Made by a program: the position numbers and the translations under genes
Origin: Streptosporangiaceae bacterium NEAU-GS5
GTDB lineage: Bacteria > Actinomycetota > Actinomycetes > Streptosporangiales > Streptosporangiaceae
NCBI GenBank assembly: GCA_017592665.1
Contig: JAGFNW010000011.1
Span: 1-64,000 of the forward strand
DNA length: 64,000 nucleotides
Reading direction: 5' to 3'
In this document: positions 26,032 through 37,531 of the stretch, piece by piece
Position numbering within the stretch: position 1 is the first letter of the stretch
Layout of the letters: each line of letters opens with the position of its first letter
The notes under the pieces: generated by a model
What the model saw: only the letters and a program-made list of their open reading frames with translations
Database searches by the model: none
What the model was told of the DNA's origin: nothing

Positions 26032-26846
26032 ACGCCCCCAGTGAGACCGGCGATCTTCGCGGCGACCATCAGCGCGGCGAGGACGACGAAGCCGAGCAGG
26101 ACCAGGTAGTCGGTCCGGTCGAAGATCAGCTCGCGCATCCACGTGCGGTGCCGCCCGCCGAACCCGCGAAGGTCCATGGCGTTGGCCGTGTCCTCGGCGT
26201 CGAGCAGGGCGTTGACGGTCAGCGGGATGACGACGGGGCGCATCGAGCGCAGCCGCTTGATCGGGTTGCGGCTGCGGCTGTGCTCGTAGCCACGCGTGCG
26301 CTGCGCGTCGATGGTCTCCGACAGGCTGGCGACGGTGGAGGGCAGGAAGCGGAAGGTCAGGTCGACCCCATAAGCCAGGCGCTGGGACACCCCGAGCCGG
26401 GCGACGGCCGTGCCGAGGTCCGAGGGCGCGACGTTGAACGCGACCGGGAAGCTGACCATGGCCAGGGACACGTAGCGGAGGAACACGGTGGCCGAATACG
26501 ACAGGATGGGCATGGTGATCACGGTCCCGGTCAGGGGAAGCGTGAACAGGGTCTCGCCGACGCCGCCGTGGGCGTCGGCCGAGTCGCCTGCGGTGAAGAT
26601 GCTGTTCACCAAGACGATGATCGTGGTGAAGGTCAGCATGAAGATCCAGTTGGCCCGGACCTCGCGCCAGGGGATGCCGGCGGCGCGGTAGTAGACGATC
26701 GCCACCGCCACGCACACCAGCATCCCGCGCAGATCCGAGATTCCCGCCACGGCCACGACGAACAGGACGGGCACGATCAGCAGCACGCGCGGATCCCGGC
26801 GGCTGAGGAAGGAGCCCGCGCCCAGGTAGCGTGGCGTGACGTCCAT
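26019..26846 (-). CDS. ECF transporter T component (EcfT/CbiQ family)
   Basis: A 275-residue membrane protein with about five to six helices. The cytosolic coupling region holds the family signatures: TIDAQRTRGYEHSRSRNPIKRL, containing an ARG-like QRTRG, and DTANAMDLRGFGGRHRTW, containing LRG. These helices connect the S component to the two ATPases. It lies 7 bp after the S-component gene and overlaps the amidohydrolase gene. Confidence 0.88.
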   Translation of the reverse strand: MDVTPRYLGAGSFLSRRDPRVLLIVPVLFVVAVAGISDLRGMLVCVAVAIVYYRAAGIPWREVRANWIFMLTFTTIIVLVNSIFTAGDSADAHGGVGETLFTLPLTGTVITMPILSYSATVFLRYVSLAMVSFPVAFNVAPSDLGTAVARLGVSQRLAYGVDLTFRFLPSTVASLSETIDAQRTRGYEHSRSRNPIKRLRSMRPVVIPLTVNALLDAEDTANAMDLRGFGGRHRTWMRELIFDRTDYLVLLGFVVLAALMVAAKIAGLTGGVWTP

Positions 26847-26853
26847 GAAGGCC

Positions 26854-27419
26854 CTACCGGCCCATCCGCCGCGAGAGCGGTTCCCAGATGGCGTCCAGCG
26901 CCGGGGTCAGGATGATCACCGCGATGCCGTCGACGAGCACCAGCGGGACGTAGTTGCCCAGGAGGAACGTCTCGAAGCTGATCCCCTGGATCCAGATGTC
27001 GGTGACCACGAAAAGCAGGCCGATCACCGTGGCGAACAGGCCGACAGCTGCGGTCACGATGAGCCGCACTATTTCTTCCTTGATCGGGGGAATGAGGGCG
27101 AAGAACAGTCCCGCGAACGCGCCGGCCAGGCCGTTGGCGACGCTCCAGTTCCAGTACGCGAATCCAGAGCCCTGGATGAGGTCGATCACCGCGTTGCCCA
27201 CGAATCCGGCGAAGAAGCCGGCGATCACGCCGAACCGCTTCCCGACGAACGGCACAAGGGCGAAGGCCGGGCGCACGGCGACGTTCTGGGTGCCTGGGAT
27301 GGTGAAGCTGAACAGGCCGAGCACGGCGTAGAGCGCCGCGCCGACGGCGCCGAACACGACGGTCCGGGAATTGATGGTCCAGGCCGACGACGCCGGCAGG
27401 GCCTCGGGGGCGGGTGTGG

Positions 27420-27423
<4 letters not shown>
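26854..27423 (-). CDS. ECF transporter S component (substrate-binding membrane subunit)
   Basis: A 189-residue protein with about six hydrophobic helices, typical length for an S component. The NVAVRPAFALVPFVGKRFGVIAGFFAGFVGNAVIDLIQ stretch resembles the ECF substrate-specific family (PF12822-like), which binds vitamins or their precursors. No riboswitch is visible, so specificity cannot be read from regulation. The adjacent SAH-hydrolase-like and deaminase genes suggest a nucleoside or thioether nucleoside. ATGA overlap with the ATPase gene. Confidence 0.8.
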
Positions 27424-29071
<1,648 letters not shown>

Positions 29072-29075
<4 letters not shown>

Positions 29076-30631
29076 GACAGGCCCCGATCGAGGAAGGCGC
29101 GCTGTTCGGCCGTGGCGGCGTCGAGGCCGGCGCCGAGGGCGGCGAGCTTGGCCCGCGCCACCCGTTCGTCGAGGTCGGACGGCATCGGGTGGACGCCGGG
29201 GGACAGCCGGGAGCCGTGCCGTACGAGGTGGTCGATGGCGAGGGCCTGGACGGACAGCGACAGATCCATGATCTCGATCGGGTTCCCCTCGGCGGCGGCG
29301 CAGTTCACGCACTCGCCGCCGGCGAGCACGGCGATGTCGGCGCGGCCGGTCGCGGCGACCTCGCCCTCGACGCCGCCCGCCACGGCGACGACCGCGCCCG
29401 GCTTCAGCCGCGCCAGATGCTCGGCCGTGACCGTGCCGGCCACGCCCGTGGCCGAGAACACGAGGTCGGCCTCGTGGCAGGCGTCGAGCAGCGTGCGGAC
29501 CTCGTAGCCGTCGTGGTGGGCGCGGAGCGCCGCGAACGGGTCCACCTCGCTCACCACGACGCGGGCGCCGAGCGCGCGGGCGTAGCGGGCCACGCCCTGC
29601 CCGACGTTGCCGTATCCGGCCACCGCGCACACCGCGCCGGCGATCTTCAGGTCGGTCAGGTCGAGCGCGGCCAGCACGCAGGACTGGCCCGTGCCGTGGA
29701 CGTTGTCGAACAGGTATTTCGACCGGGCGTCGTTCACCGCGAGCACCGGGATCCTGAGCTGCCCCGCGGCGGCCATCACGCGGAGCGGGCGCAGCCCGCT
29801 GGTGGTCTCCTCGGCGGCCCCGATGAGGCCCTTCACCAGGTCTTCCGCGTGGGCCAGCCGGATGACGTCGGAGCCGTCGTCGACCAGGACGTCCAGGCCC
29901 TCGCCGAGCAGGCGCAGGGCCAGCTCCCGATCCTGCCGGGCCGTGGCGGCCGGGTCGGCGTATACGGTCACGCCCTCGCGGGCCAGGGCCTCGGCCACGT
30001 CGCCGGAGGTCGACTCGCCCGGGCAGTGCACGATCACGCGGGCGCCGGCGCTGCGCAGCGCCAGGGCGAGGTTGGCCGTCTTGGGCTCGAGCACGAGCAC
30101 CAGGCCGACGGTCAGGCCGTCGAGCCGCATCCCGGCGGTCAGGGCGTTCAGCACGGGCATGGCCCGCGCGGCCCAGCCGATCTTCTCCAGGCCGCGGCGC
30201 CAGGGCGCGGCTTCGGGGGTGGTGGCCTCGAAGACGTGCACCGCGCCGCCCGCGGGCAGCCTGTAGGAGGCCAGGCCGTCGCGTGCGCGGCCCAGTGGCT
30301 CCAGCCCGGTGACGTCGACCATCCCGTGGATCCCGTACAGCACGGCCTCGGGCGGGGCCAGGGCGGCCTCGTACGCCTCGTCCAGGGCGAGCACGATCTC
30401 CGGATCGGGCCCCGGGCCCGTGCGGTGCCCGGCCGCGGCCGCCTCGCGGAGACGGCCGAGATTGGGGTCGGCGACCCAGGTGAGCCCGCCCATGGCGTGG
30501 ATCCGGTCGGCCACGGCCCGTCCGGCCGGGCCGTACCCGAGGATCAGGACCCGCTTTCCGGCCATGACCATGTTGGTCCGGCCCAGCAGCTCCTGGATGA
30601 TCGCCTGGGGCTCGCTCATGGTGATCAGCAT
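29072..30631 (-). CDS. S-adenosylhomocysteine hydrolase-like protein with two Rossmann motifs
   Basis: A 519-residue enzyme. From about residue 165 on it follows the SAHase fold: VDDGSD, AEETTSGLRPL, VNDARSKYLFDN (keeps the catalytic Asn, Lys, Asp, Asn), and the NAD loop AVAGYGNVGQG. Unlike true SAHases it has a further N-terminal Rossmann motif (ILGYGPAGRA, about 30-39), the substrate His of the usual LHMT block is replaced (LEPKTANLA), and the C-terminus ends shortly after the LDERVARAKLAALG helix without the NAD-closing KPxxYRY tail. It heads the operon with an ECF transporter and deaminase. A related adenosine-containing compound rather than SAH may be the substrate. The start at 30631 or the ATG at 30619 are both possible. 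Confidence 0.8.
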
Positions 30632-30693
30632 TAAACGGGAATTCTCCGCCAGACTGCAATTACAGCCTCAGTTATCAACAAACCACTCTGCTG

Positions 30694-31953
30694 TCAGTGA
30701 AGCCACCGCAACGGAATCGCGTAACCCAGGGCTCGGCGCCCGGCGTCGCTCAGGTGCAGGTGGTCGCCGTAGTCGTAGGCGGCGCGCAGCTGCTCGGGGA
30801 AATCCGGATCACGGACCACGCGGTCGAAATCGAGAACCTTGTCAAACGCGTGGCTCGTCCTGATCCACAGGTTCACCTGCTGGCGGACCGCCTCCCGATC
30901 CTCCGTCCAGGTGCCGAAACCGTAGAACGGCGTGAGCGTGGCGCCGAACACCTTCAGCCCGCGCGCGTGCGCCATCTTGATCATCTTCTTGTAGCCGCTG
31001 ACCAGCGGCTTCGCCGAGGTGAAGGCGCCGCGGGAGATGTCGTTGATGCCCTCGAAGACCACGACCGTGCGCACGCCCGGCTGGGTCAGCGCGTCGCGGC
31101 CGAAGCGGCGCAGCGCGCTCGGGCCGGTGCCGTCCCGCAGCACCCGGTTGCCGGCGATCCCCGCGTTGAGCACGCCCATCCGATGGCTCGACGGCAGCGC
31201 GCGGAGCCGGTTGAACAGGTAGTCGGTCCAGCGCCGGTTGGCGTCCATGGCCATTCCCGCGCCGTCGGTGATCGAGTCGCCGAGCGCGACGACCGACCTG
31301 ACCGAGCGGGGGGTGGCCACGGCGATCCGGTCGAGGAAGTACCACTGGGTGCTCGTGTAGCTGAACTGGGATCCCGTCTCATCGCGCGAGTGGTCGCCCG
31401 GCTGGGACAGGAACGTCGTGGCGAATGCCCGCTCGTGGCCGGTGACCAGGTCGTACGTGCCGCGCACGAACAGGCTGAGCACCACGTCGGCGCCGCTGGG
31501 GATGACGCCGGGCAGCGGGTCGCTCCACACGGTCCGCCCGGCGGGGACGCGCACCGACCGGTGTCCGTGGAAGGTGAGCCGCCGGCTGCTGCCCTGCGCC
31601 ACCTCGGCACCGGACTCCGGGCGGCCGAGGTAGGCGCGGCCGAAGGTGACGGCCCGGCGGCCGTACTGGTTGGACAGGCGGACGCGGAGTCCTGAGCCGC
31701 CGACGCTGATGCGCGCGACCATGCGCACGGTCTGGTCGCCCACAGCGGTGCGGACTCGATCGGTGCCCGCCGTCCAGGTGCCGGCGAGATGCCGCGACCC
31801 GGGTGTCACGGTGTGAACCGCGGTCGTACGGGCCGACGTATGGATTGATGTGGCGGCGGCTGAGCTTACTGGGGCGGAGCTCACGTCGGTCGCCTGGCCG
31901 GCCAGCACGGCCGACAGCACCGCCGTGACGAACCGGAGGAGCGGCCGTGCCAT
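30694..31953 (-). CDS. Secreted SGNH/GDSL hydrolase
   Basis: A 419-residue secreted esterase/lipase-like enzyme. An N-terminal signal (LLRFVTAVLSAVLAGQA) is followed by a jelly-roll-like domain (about 55-205) and the SGNH catalytic domain with VALGDSITDG (Ser nucleophile), GIAGNR (Gly/Asn oxyanion positions) and the closing Asp/His pair in GDHLHLSDAGRRA. Acetyl-ester or lipid-ester hydrolysis outside the cell is expected. It is a separate unit, ending 62 bp before the SAHase-like operon begins on the same strand. Confidence 0.88.
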   Translation of the reverse strand: MARPLLRFVTAVLSAVLAGQATDVSSAPVSSAAATSIHTSARTTAVHTVTPGSRHLAGTWTAGTDRVRTAVGDQTVRMVARISVGGSGLRVRLSNQYGRRAVTFGRAYLGRPESGAEVAQGSSRRLTFHGHRSVRVPAGRTVWSDPLPGVIPSGADVVLSLFVRGTYDLVTGHERAFATTFLSQPGDHSRDETGSQFSYTSTQWYFLDRIAVATPRSVRSVVALGDSITDGAGMAMDANRRWTDYLFNRLRALPSSHRMGVLNAGIAGNRVLRDGTGPSALRRFGRDALTQPGVRTVVVFEGINDISRGAFTSAKPLVSGYKKMIKMAHARGLKVFGATLTPFYGFGTWTEDREAVRQQVNLWIRTSHAFDKVLDFDRVVRDPDFPEQLRAAYDYGDHLHLSDAGRRALGYAIPLRWLH

Positions 31954-32096
31954 CCGACGTGTCCCCTTCGCGCTGAAGCTGTCTCAATGTGGTGCGCGGG
32001 ATACATTACGGGGATTTCCTGAAAGGGACGTTCGGGAGGCCGAGGGGTTGATCGATTCTGGTTGAATTTGGCAGACCCCGAGTGTCCGAGGATTTG

Positions 32097-34640
32097 ATGT
32101 CCGACGAAGGAGCCCCAGAGGGAGGGCGCGGGCCAGGCCATGCGGCTGGGCCTCCCAGCCGCCGCTCGTTCGCCGCGCCCGCGGTGGCCGGCATGGTCGC
32201 GGCCGTGGCCAGCGCGCTCGCCGCGTCGCTGCAGATCTGGCAGCTTCCCGTGTGGGCCAGCGTCGTGGTCACGTTCGTGGCGGCGATGCTGGCCGGCGTG
32301 CTGGCCTGGGCGACCGCCGATCCGCGGCGCGAGAGCCGGCGCGTGGCGACCGCCGAGGGCGTGCCGCCGCCGGCCGAGCTGCCGCCCGTCATCGCGCACT
32401 TCACCGGACGCGCCGACCTGCTCGCCGAGATGCGGGCGCAGCTGCTGGCCCCGTCCGGTGAGACGCCGGTCGTCATCACCCTGTACGGCAGGGCCGGGGT
32501 CGGCAAGTCGGCCCTCGCGGCCCGGTTCGCGCACGAGGTCGTCGACCGCTATCCGGACGGCCAGCTCTACTTCGACCTCCGCGGGATCGCCGAGCCGGTC
32601 CGGCCGGAGGAGGTGCTGGTCGGGTTCCTGCGGGCGCTCGGCGTACGGCTGACGACCGACCCGGGCGGGCTGCGTGAGCTGCAGAAGCTGTGGTGGACCT
32701 GGACCCGCGACAGCCGGATCCTGATATTTCTGGACAACGCCCAGGACGGCGACCAGGTCAAGGAGCTCATCCCGCACGAGCCGGGATGCGCGGTCATCGT
32801 CACCTCCCGGCAGCCGCTGTTCCTGCGCAACACCTTCGACCGGCAGCTGCACGTCTTCACCGAGGCGCAGGCGGTCGAGTTGCTGGCGAGGCTGGCCGGC
32901 GGCGAGCGGGTCGCGGCCGACCTCGACGCCTCGCTCCGCCTCGTGCGCCTCTGCGATCTGCTGCCGCTGGCCATCAGCATCTGCGGCGGGCGCCTCGCCA
33001 CGCGCGACAACTGGTCGATCAAGGAGCTGGCCGACCGGCTCGGCGACGAGCGCCGCCGCCTCGACCAGCTGGAGGTCGGCCGCCAGATCGACAAGAGCGT
33101 GCGCGCCTCGCTCCAGCTCAGCTATGCGGACTGCACCGACATCCAGCGCCGGCTGCTGCGCCTGCTGGGCCTGCTGAACGCGCCCGACGTGCCTGCCTGG
33201 GTGGCCGGCGACCTGCTCGACACCTCCGAGATGGACGGCGCCGACCAGCTGGAGGCCCTGGTCGACGCCCAGTTGTCGGAGTCGTCCGGCCGCGACGTCA
33301 CCGGCGCCATCCGCTATCGGCTGCACGACCTGGTCCGCATCTTCGCCCGCGAGCAGCGCGCCGAAAGCGGCGTCCAGCGCCGTGCCGCCGTCGAACGCGT
33401 CCTCTATGGCTATCGCCGCCGCGCCGAAGCCGCCGCCACGGCCCGCTGGCCGCAGGACTGGCGCCGCCGCGGCGTCCGGGGCCCTGACACGCCGGCGTCG
33501 GAGGGGTCGGCGGCCGAATGGTTCACCGCGGAGCGGCTGGCCCTGCTCGCCGCCCTCCACCAGGCCCGCCACCAGGAGCTGTGGGATCTCGCGTGGGGGA
33601 TCGGCCGGGCCTTCTGCTCGCTGTGCCACTCGCTGCGCGCGTACTGGTCGGATTGGCGGGACGTGGCCGACATCTGCGTCGAGGCGGCCGGGCACCTCGA
33701 CGACACGCGCGCGCTAGGGATCGCCCTGCTGGAGCGCTCGGCCGTGGTCGGCGGGCTCGGGCGGCCCAGCGACGCCCGGGCCGACGCGGAGCGCGCGCTT
33801 GAGCTGTTCACCGAGCTCGGCGAGACCTGGTGGGCGGCCCGTGCGATGCGCACGGTCGGCATGAACCTGTTCGGAGACGGCCACCTCGACCGAGGCCAGG
33901 GCTACCTGATCGGCGCGATCACCGCGTTCCGCGGCGAGGAGGACCGCTGGTGGCAGGCGCGGACCCAGCGCAACCTGGCCGAGCTCCGGCTCGCGCAGCG
34001 CCGCCACGACGAGGCGCGCGAGCTGCTCGAGGACTCTCTGGAGATCTTCGAGGCGGCCGGCAACCGCTACTCGGAGGCGCAGACCCAGCGGGCGCTCGGC
34101 GAGGTCCTGGCCGCCGAGGCGCGGACCCTGCGGGCCCGGGGCGACGCGGCGGGCGCCGAACGCCGCTGGATCCTCGCCGGCAACGCGCTGCGCTTCGCCA
34201 TCAAGGCGTTCCACGACCGGCGCGAGGAGTGGGAAGAGGCCCGCTGCCTGCGCGCGGCCGGTGAGATCGGCGACCCCAACAACGGGCTGCCGGAGCTGTC
34301 GGACATCCGGCAGGCCAAGGAGATGCTGGCGCGTCTCGGCGACACGTGGGGGGTGGCCCGGACCGAGACGGCCGAGGGGCGGGCGCTGGCCCGCCTGGGG
34401 CGGATCCCCGAGGCGGTGACCGCGCTGCGCGGGGCCGTACGCGACTTCGAGGAGCTCGGCGACCGCTTCTGGCAGGCGCGCACTCTGCGCAACCTCGCAG
34501 AGGTGCTGCTCGACGCGGGTCGCGCGGCGGACGCGCGCATGCCGGCGCAGCAGGCCCGGGACGTGTTCGCCGAACTAGGCAACGAGGCCGGGGCCACCCA
34601 GGCCCAGCAAGTCCTCGACCGTGCCGAAGGCGCCCACTAG
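32097..34640 (+). CDS. Membrane NB-ARC (STAND) ATPase with TPR repeats
   Basis: An 847-residue protein. Two membrane helices at about 25-46 and 50-72 precede the NB-ARC module: FTGRADLLAEM, Walker A GRAGVGKS (131-138), Walker B ILIFLDNAQD, VTSRQP (sensor), LPLAI (GLPL) and RYRLHDLVR. The C-terminal half holds TPR-like repeats (ALGEVLAAEA, RNLAELRLAQRRHDEARELLEDSL). No DNA-binding domain is visible, so this is a membrane-linked signalling switch rather than a SARP. ATG at 32097 has GAGGA 5 nt upstream. Divergent from the SGNH gene. Confidence 0.85.
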   Translation: MSDEGAPEGGRGPGHAAGPPSRRSFAAPAVAGMVAAVASALAASLQIWQLPVWASVVVTFVAAMLAGVLAWATADPRRESRRVATAEGVPPPAELPPVIAHFTGRADLLAEMRAQLLAPSGETPVVITLYGRAGVGKSALAARFAHEVVDRYPDGQLYFDLRGIAEPVRPEEVLVGFLRALGVRLTTDPGGLRELQKLWWTWTRDSRILIFLDNAQDGDQVKELIPHEPGCAVIVTSRQPLFLRNTFDRQLHVFTEAQAVELLARLAGGERVAADLDASLRLVRLCDLLPLAISICGGRLATRDNWSIKELADRLGDERRRLDQLEVGRQIDKSVRASLQLSYADCTDIQRRLLRLLGLLNAPDVPAWVAGDLLDTSEMDGADQLEALVDAQLSESSGRDVTGAIRYRLHDLVRIFAREQRAESGVQRRAAVERVLYGYRRRAEAAATARWPQDWRRRGVRGPDTPASEGSAAEWFTAERLALLAALHQARHQELWDLAWGIGRAFCSLCHSLRAYWSDWRDVADICVEAAGHLDDTRALGIALLERSAVVGGLGRPSDARADAERALELFTELGETWWAARAMRTVGMNLFGDGHLDRGQGYLIGAITAFRGEEDRWWQARTQRNLAELRLAQRRHDEARELLEDSLEIFEAAGNRYSEAQTQRALGEVLAAEARTLRARGDAAGAERRWILAGNALRFAIKAFHDRREEWEEARCLRAAGEIGDPNNGLPELSDIRQAKEMLARLGDTWGVARTETAEGRALARLGRIPEAVTALRGAVRDFEELGDRFWQARTLRNLAEVLLDAGRAADARMPAQQARDVFAELGNEAGATQAQQVLDRAEGAH

Positions 34641-34685
34641 GAGGCCCCCTGGGCCTAGGCCGGCTGAAGGTGGCCGCTGGGCGGG

Positions 34686-35555
34686 TTAGGCGGCGTCGAC
34701 GGCGAGGAGGTGGTTGGCGGCCTTCCGGGCCTCGTCGATGCTGTGGCGGAAGACCTGCTCGACGGCTTGGGCGTTGCCGGACATCCGCTCGATCTGGGGC
34801 ACCGCGGTGTCGTCGTGCGCCGTCTCGGCCAGCAGCTGCTCGTATTCGTGCGTGCGCTCCTGCAGGATGCCGAGCTTGCGGCGGGCGTGGTAGTAGCGGT
34901 CGGCGTTGTGGGCCTGCTCGGCGTAGCGCTCCAGGGCCTCGACCCGGGCCGTCACCGAGGCGGTCGCGGTCTCGAGGGCCGCGTCGTACGGCCGGAACGC
35001 GTCCGCGAATTCCTCGGGCACGTCGTCGCCGACCACCTTGTGATGTTCCGTACGCAGCTTGGACAGGCCCATCAGCCGGCGGGCCAGCTGCCACTCCTGG
35101 TCGGGCAGCGTGATCGCGTTGTCGAAGGTGTCGAGCAGCCCTTCGCGATTGACGGTAGAGCCGAGCACGGTCAGCACGGCCCGCTGCGCGCGGCCGAGCA
35201 GCGCGCCGCAGGTCTCGTCGAGGTCCTCCGGCAGCACGAACCGGTCGGCGTGGTCGAACACCACGCGTAAGCGCCGTTGATAGGCCCGCTCTTTGGGGTC
35301 CGACATGGCGAAGTAGAGAACCGAGCCGCCGCAGATCATCCCGAGGAACGCGACCAGGCCGAGCGGCCCGGCCACGATCAGCAGGGCGAGCCCGATGACG
35401 CCGACGCAGGCGAGCACGGGCCGCGCGATGCCCGGCGGAGCGGGCGCGCGGCCCCGGCGCACCTCGATGAGGATGTGCGGGTTGGCGCGCAAGATCCGGG
35501 TGACGGTCTCTGGCAGGCTCGGGTCAAGAGCGAGGGAGACTTCTGGCGCGGGCAC
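34686..35555 (-). CDS. Membrane-anchored coiled-coil protein of unknown function
   Basis: A 289-residue protein: a short N-terminal cytosolic part, two adjacent hydrophobic helices (about 45-64 and 66-85), and a charged, mostly helical C-terminal region of about 200 residues likely to form coiled coils (AEQAHNADRYYHARRKLGILQERTHEYEQLL). It resembles uncharacterised conserved actinobacterial proteins. The GTG at 35555 has a near-perfect AGGAGGT ribosome site. Divergent from the phosphatase gene, convergent with the NB-ARC gene. Confidence 0.75.
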   Translation of the reverse strand: MPAPEVSLALDPSLPETVTRILRANPHILIEVRRGRAPAPPGIARPVLACVGVIGLALLIVAGPLGLVAFLGMICGGSVLYFAMSDPKERAYQRRLRVVFDHADRFVLPEDLDETCGALLGRAQRAVLTVLGSTVNREGLLDTFDNAITLPDQEWQLARRLMGLSKLRTEHHKVVGDDVPEEFADAFRPYDAALETATASVTARVEALERYAEQAHNADRYYHARRKLGILQERTHEYEQLLAETAHDDTAVPQIERMSGNAQAVEQVFRHSIDEARKAANHLLAVDAA

Positions 35556-35627
35556 GTGACCTCCTGACCAGCGTGCGTTCACCCTGCCATCACATCCCGG
35601 GAAAACTCCGGCAGTAGGCTCATCTCG

Positions 35628-36422
35628 ATGAACGAACATGAGAGATGGATAGTTCTGGATGGGGCCGTCAACGTCCGCGATTTGGGTGGGCTGCCGACGA
35701 CTGATGGGGGTACTACCCGGTTCGGGCGAATTTTGCGGGGAGACAACCTGCAGGGACTGTCCGCGCATGATGTGGCGCGGCTGGTCGGCGAGTGGAAACT
35801 GCGGCACGTCATCGATCTCCGCTCCGACACCGAGGTACGCCTCGAGGGTCCGGGCCCCCTCACCACAGTGCCTGAGGTGACGATTCATCACCACACACTT
35901 TTCGCCGAAAGTGGCCGAAATACCGATTCGGCTGCCGACACGAAGATCGACGATCGGGCGCTGCCGTGGGCCAAGGCGCCGCGGAACGACGCTGAGCTCC
36001 GCGTCACCGGTTACTACTACGGCTACCTCCGCGACCGGCCCGACGCTGTGCTGTCCGCGCTCCGCGCGATGGCCATCGACGACGGATTGGCCCTCGTTCA
36101 CTGTGCCGCGGGCAAAGACCGGACGGGCGTGGTCAGCGCGCTCGCTCTCGGGGTCGCCGGGGTGACCCGGGAGGCGATCATCGCCGACTACGTGGTCACC
36201 GGTGAGCGGGTCGAGGCGGTGCTGGGGCGGCTGCGGGCCAGCGACACCTACCGCGCCGACCTCGACGGCAAGCCGGCCGATCACCACCTGCCGCGGCCGG
36301 AGTACATGGACCAGTTCCTGCGTACGCTCGACGACCGCTTCGGCGGGCCGGCCGAGTGGATGGCGCAGGCCGGCTGGACCGAGGCCGACACCGAGGCTCT
36401 GCGCGCCCGGCTCCGCGACTGA
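35628..36422 (+). CDS. Tyrosine/lipid phosphatase (Y_phosphatase3 family)
   Basis: A 264-residue phosphatase. N-terminal NVRDLGGLPTTDGGTTRFGRILRGDNL and VIDLRSDTEV are typical of the family, and the P-loop HCAAGKDRTGV gives the CX5R active site (Cys nucleophile, Arg). Homologues such as mycobacterial PtpB and related enzymes act on phosphotyrosine, phosphoserine/threonine or phosphoinositides; the substrate here is open. It has no clear Shine-Dalgarno sequence. Confidence 0.9.
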   Translation: MNEHERWIVLDGAVNVRDLGGLPTTDGGTTRFGRILRGDNLQGLSAHDVARLVGEWKLRHVIDLRSDTEVRLEGPGPLTTVPEVTIHHHTLFAESGRNTDSAADTKIDDRALPWAKAPRNDAELRVTGYYYGYLRDRPDAVLSALRAMAIDDGLALVHCAAGKDRTGVVSALALGVAGVTREAIIADYVVTGERVEAVLGRLRASDTYRADLDGKPADHHLPRPEYMDQFLRTLDDRFGGPAEWMAQAGWTEADTEALRARLRD

Positions 36423-36475
36423 TGACTGATCACTTGGCCGGGGTTCGTGGTCGGGCTTGTGGGGCGGGCGTCGGA

Positions 36476-37531
36476 TTAGAGGGTGACGACGGACGAGGTG
36501 TCGGCTGATCGGCGGGCCGCTTCGAGGACTGCGATCAGTTCGACCACGCTCTCCGGCTCGACCGGCGCGGGGGCGCCTTCGAGAAGGGCGCGGGCCACGC
36601 CGGCGTAGAACTCGGGATAGGCGCCCGGCTCGGTCGGGGCCGTACGGCTGTCGTCCTCGGTCCCCACGACGCCCCAGCGCTCAGGCGGCTCGACACCCCA
36701 GGCGGCGGCGGCCCCGCTGCGCGCCCCGATGCCCGGGCCGGGGCGCGCCCCGGAACGCAGCGCGTCCTCCTGCGGGTCGAGGCCGTATTTGACGTAGCCG
36801 GCCTCGGAGCCGAGCACGCGGAACCGCGGGCCGAGCAGGGGCGCGACCGCGCTGACCCACAGATGCGACCGCGCGCCGCCGGCGTGCGTCAGCGCGAGGA
36901 ACGTGTCGTCGTCCGCGCCGACCCCGGCCCGTCGCACGTCGATCTCCGCGTACACCTCGGTGACCGGTCCGAGCAGCCGCAGCGCCTGATCCACCACGTG
37001 GCTTCCGAGGTCGTACAGCAGGCCGCCGATCTCGGCGGGATCCTCCTGCTCGCGCCAGCCCCCCTTGGGCTGGGGCCGCCAGCGCTCGAACCGCGACTCG
37101 AAGCGGCGGATCTCGCCGAGCTCGGGACGCAGCTTCTGGATGGTCAGGAAGTCGCCGTCCCAGCGCCGGTTTTGGAACACCGTCAGCATGAGCCCCGTCT
37201 CGCGCGAGAGCCGTACGAGATCGGCGGCCTCGGCGGCCGTGCGGGCCAGCGGCTTGTCGACGACGACGGCCTTGCCCCGCTCGAGAGCGGAGCGGGCGAG
37301 CGGCACGTGCGTGCGGTTGGGCGAGGCGATCACGACGAGGTCGGACCGCTCCCACAGCTCGTCGGCGGACGGCACGACCTCCACGCCCGGATGGTCGGCC
37401 TGGACCTCGTCTCGGCGCGCCGACGTGACGACCGCCGCCAGGCGCAGGCCCGGCGTGGCCACGATCAGGGGAGCATGAAAGACGCGGCCGGCCACGCCGT
37501 AGCCGACGAGGCCGACCCTGATCTCAGACAC
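36476..37531 (-). CDS. Gfo/Idh/MocA family oxidoreductase
   Basis: A 351-residue NAD(P)-dependent dehydrogenase. The Rossmann loop GLVGYGVAGRVFHAP is at residues 7-21, the conserved EKP-type motif appears as VVVDKPLA, and the C-terminal domain is the usual alpha/beta substrate domain (LYDLGSHVVDQALRLLG). Substrates in the family are sugars or inositols. Its GTG shares one base with the TAG of the PAC2 gene, so the two are probably translated from one message. Confidence 0.88.
   Translation of the reverse strand: MSEIRVGLVGYGVAGRVFHAPLIVATPGLRLAAVVTSARRDEVQADHPGVEVVPSADELWERSDLVVIASPNRTHVPLARSALERGKAVVVDKPLARTAAEAADLVRLSRETGLMLTVFQNRRWDGDFLTIQKLRPELGEIRRFESRFERWRPQPKGGWREQEDPAEIGGLLYDLGSHVVDQALRLLGPVTEVYAEIDVRRAGVGADDDTFLALTHAGGARSHLWVSAVAPLLGPRFRVLGSEAGYVKYGLDPQEDALRSGARPGPGIGARSGAAAAWGVEPPERWGVVGTEDDSRTAPTEPGAYPEFYAGVARALLEGAPAPVEPESVVELIAVLEAARRSADTSSVVTL

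Noticed and set aside
30632-30693. SAM or SAH riboswitch before the SAHase-like operon
   Set aside because: Only 62 bp separate the flanking genes and no conserved riboswitch core or suitable stems are visible.
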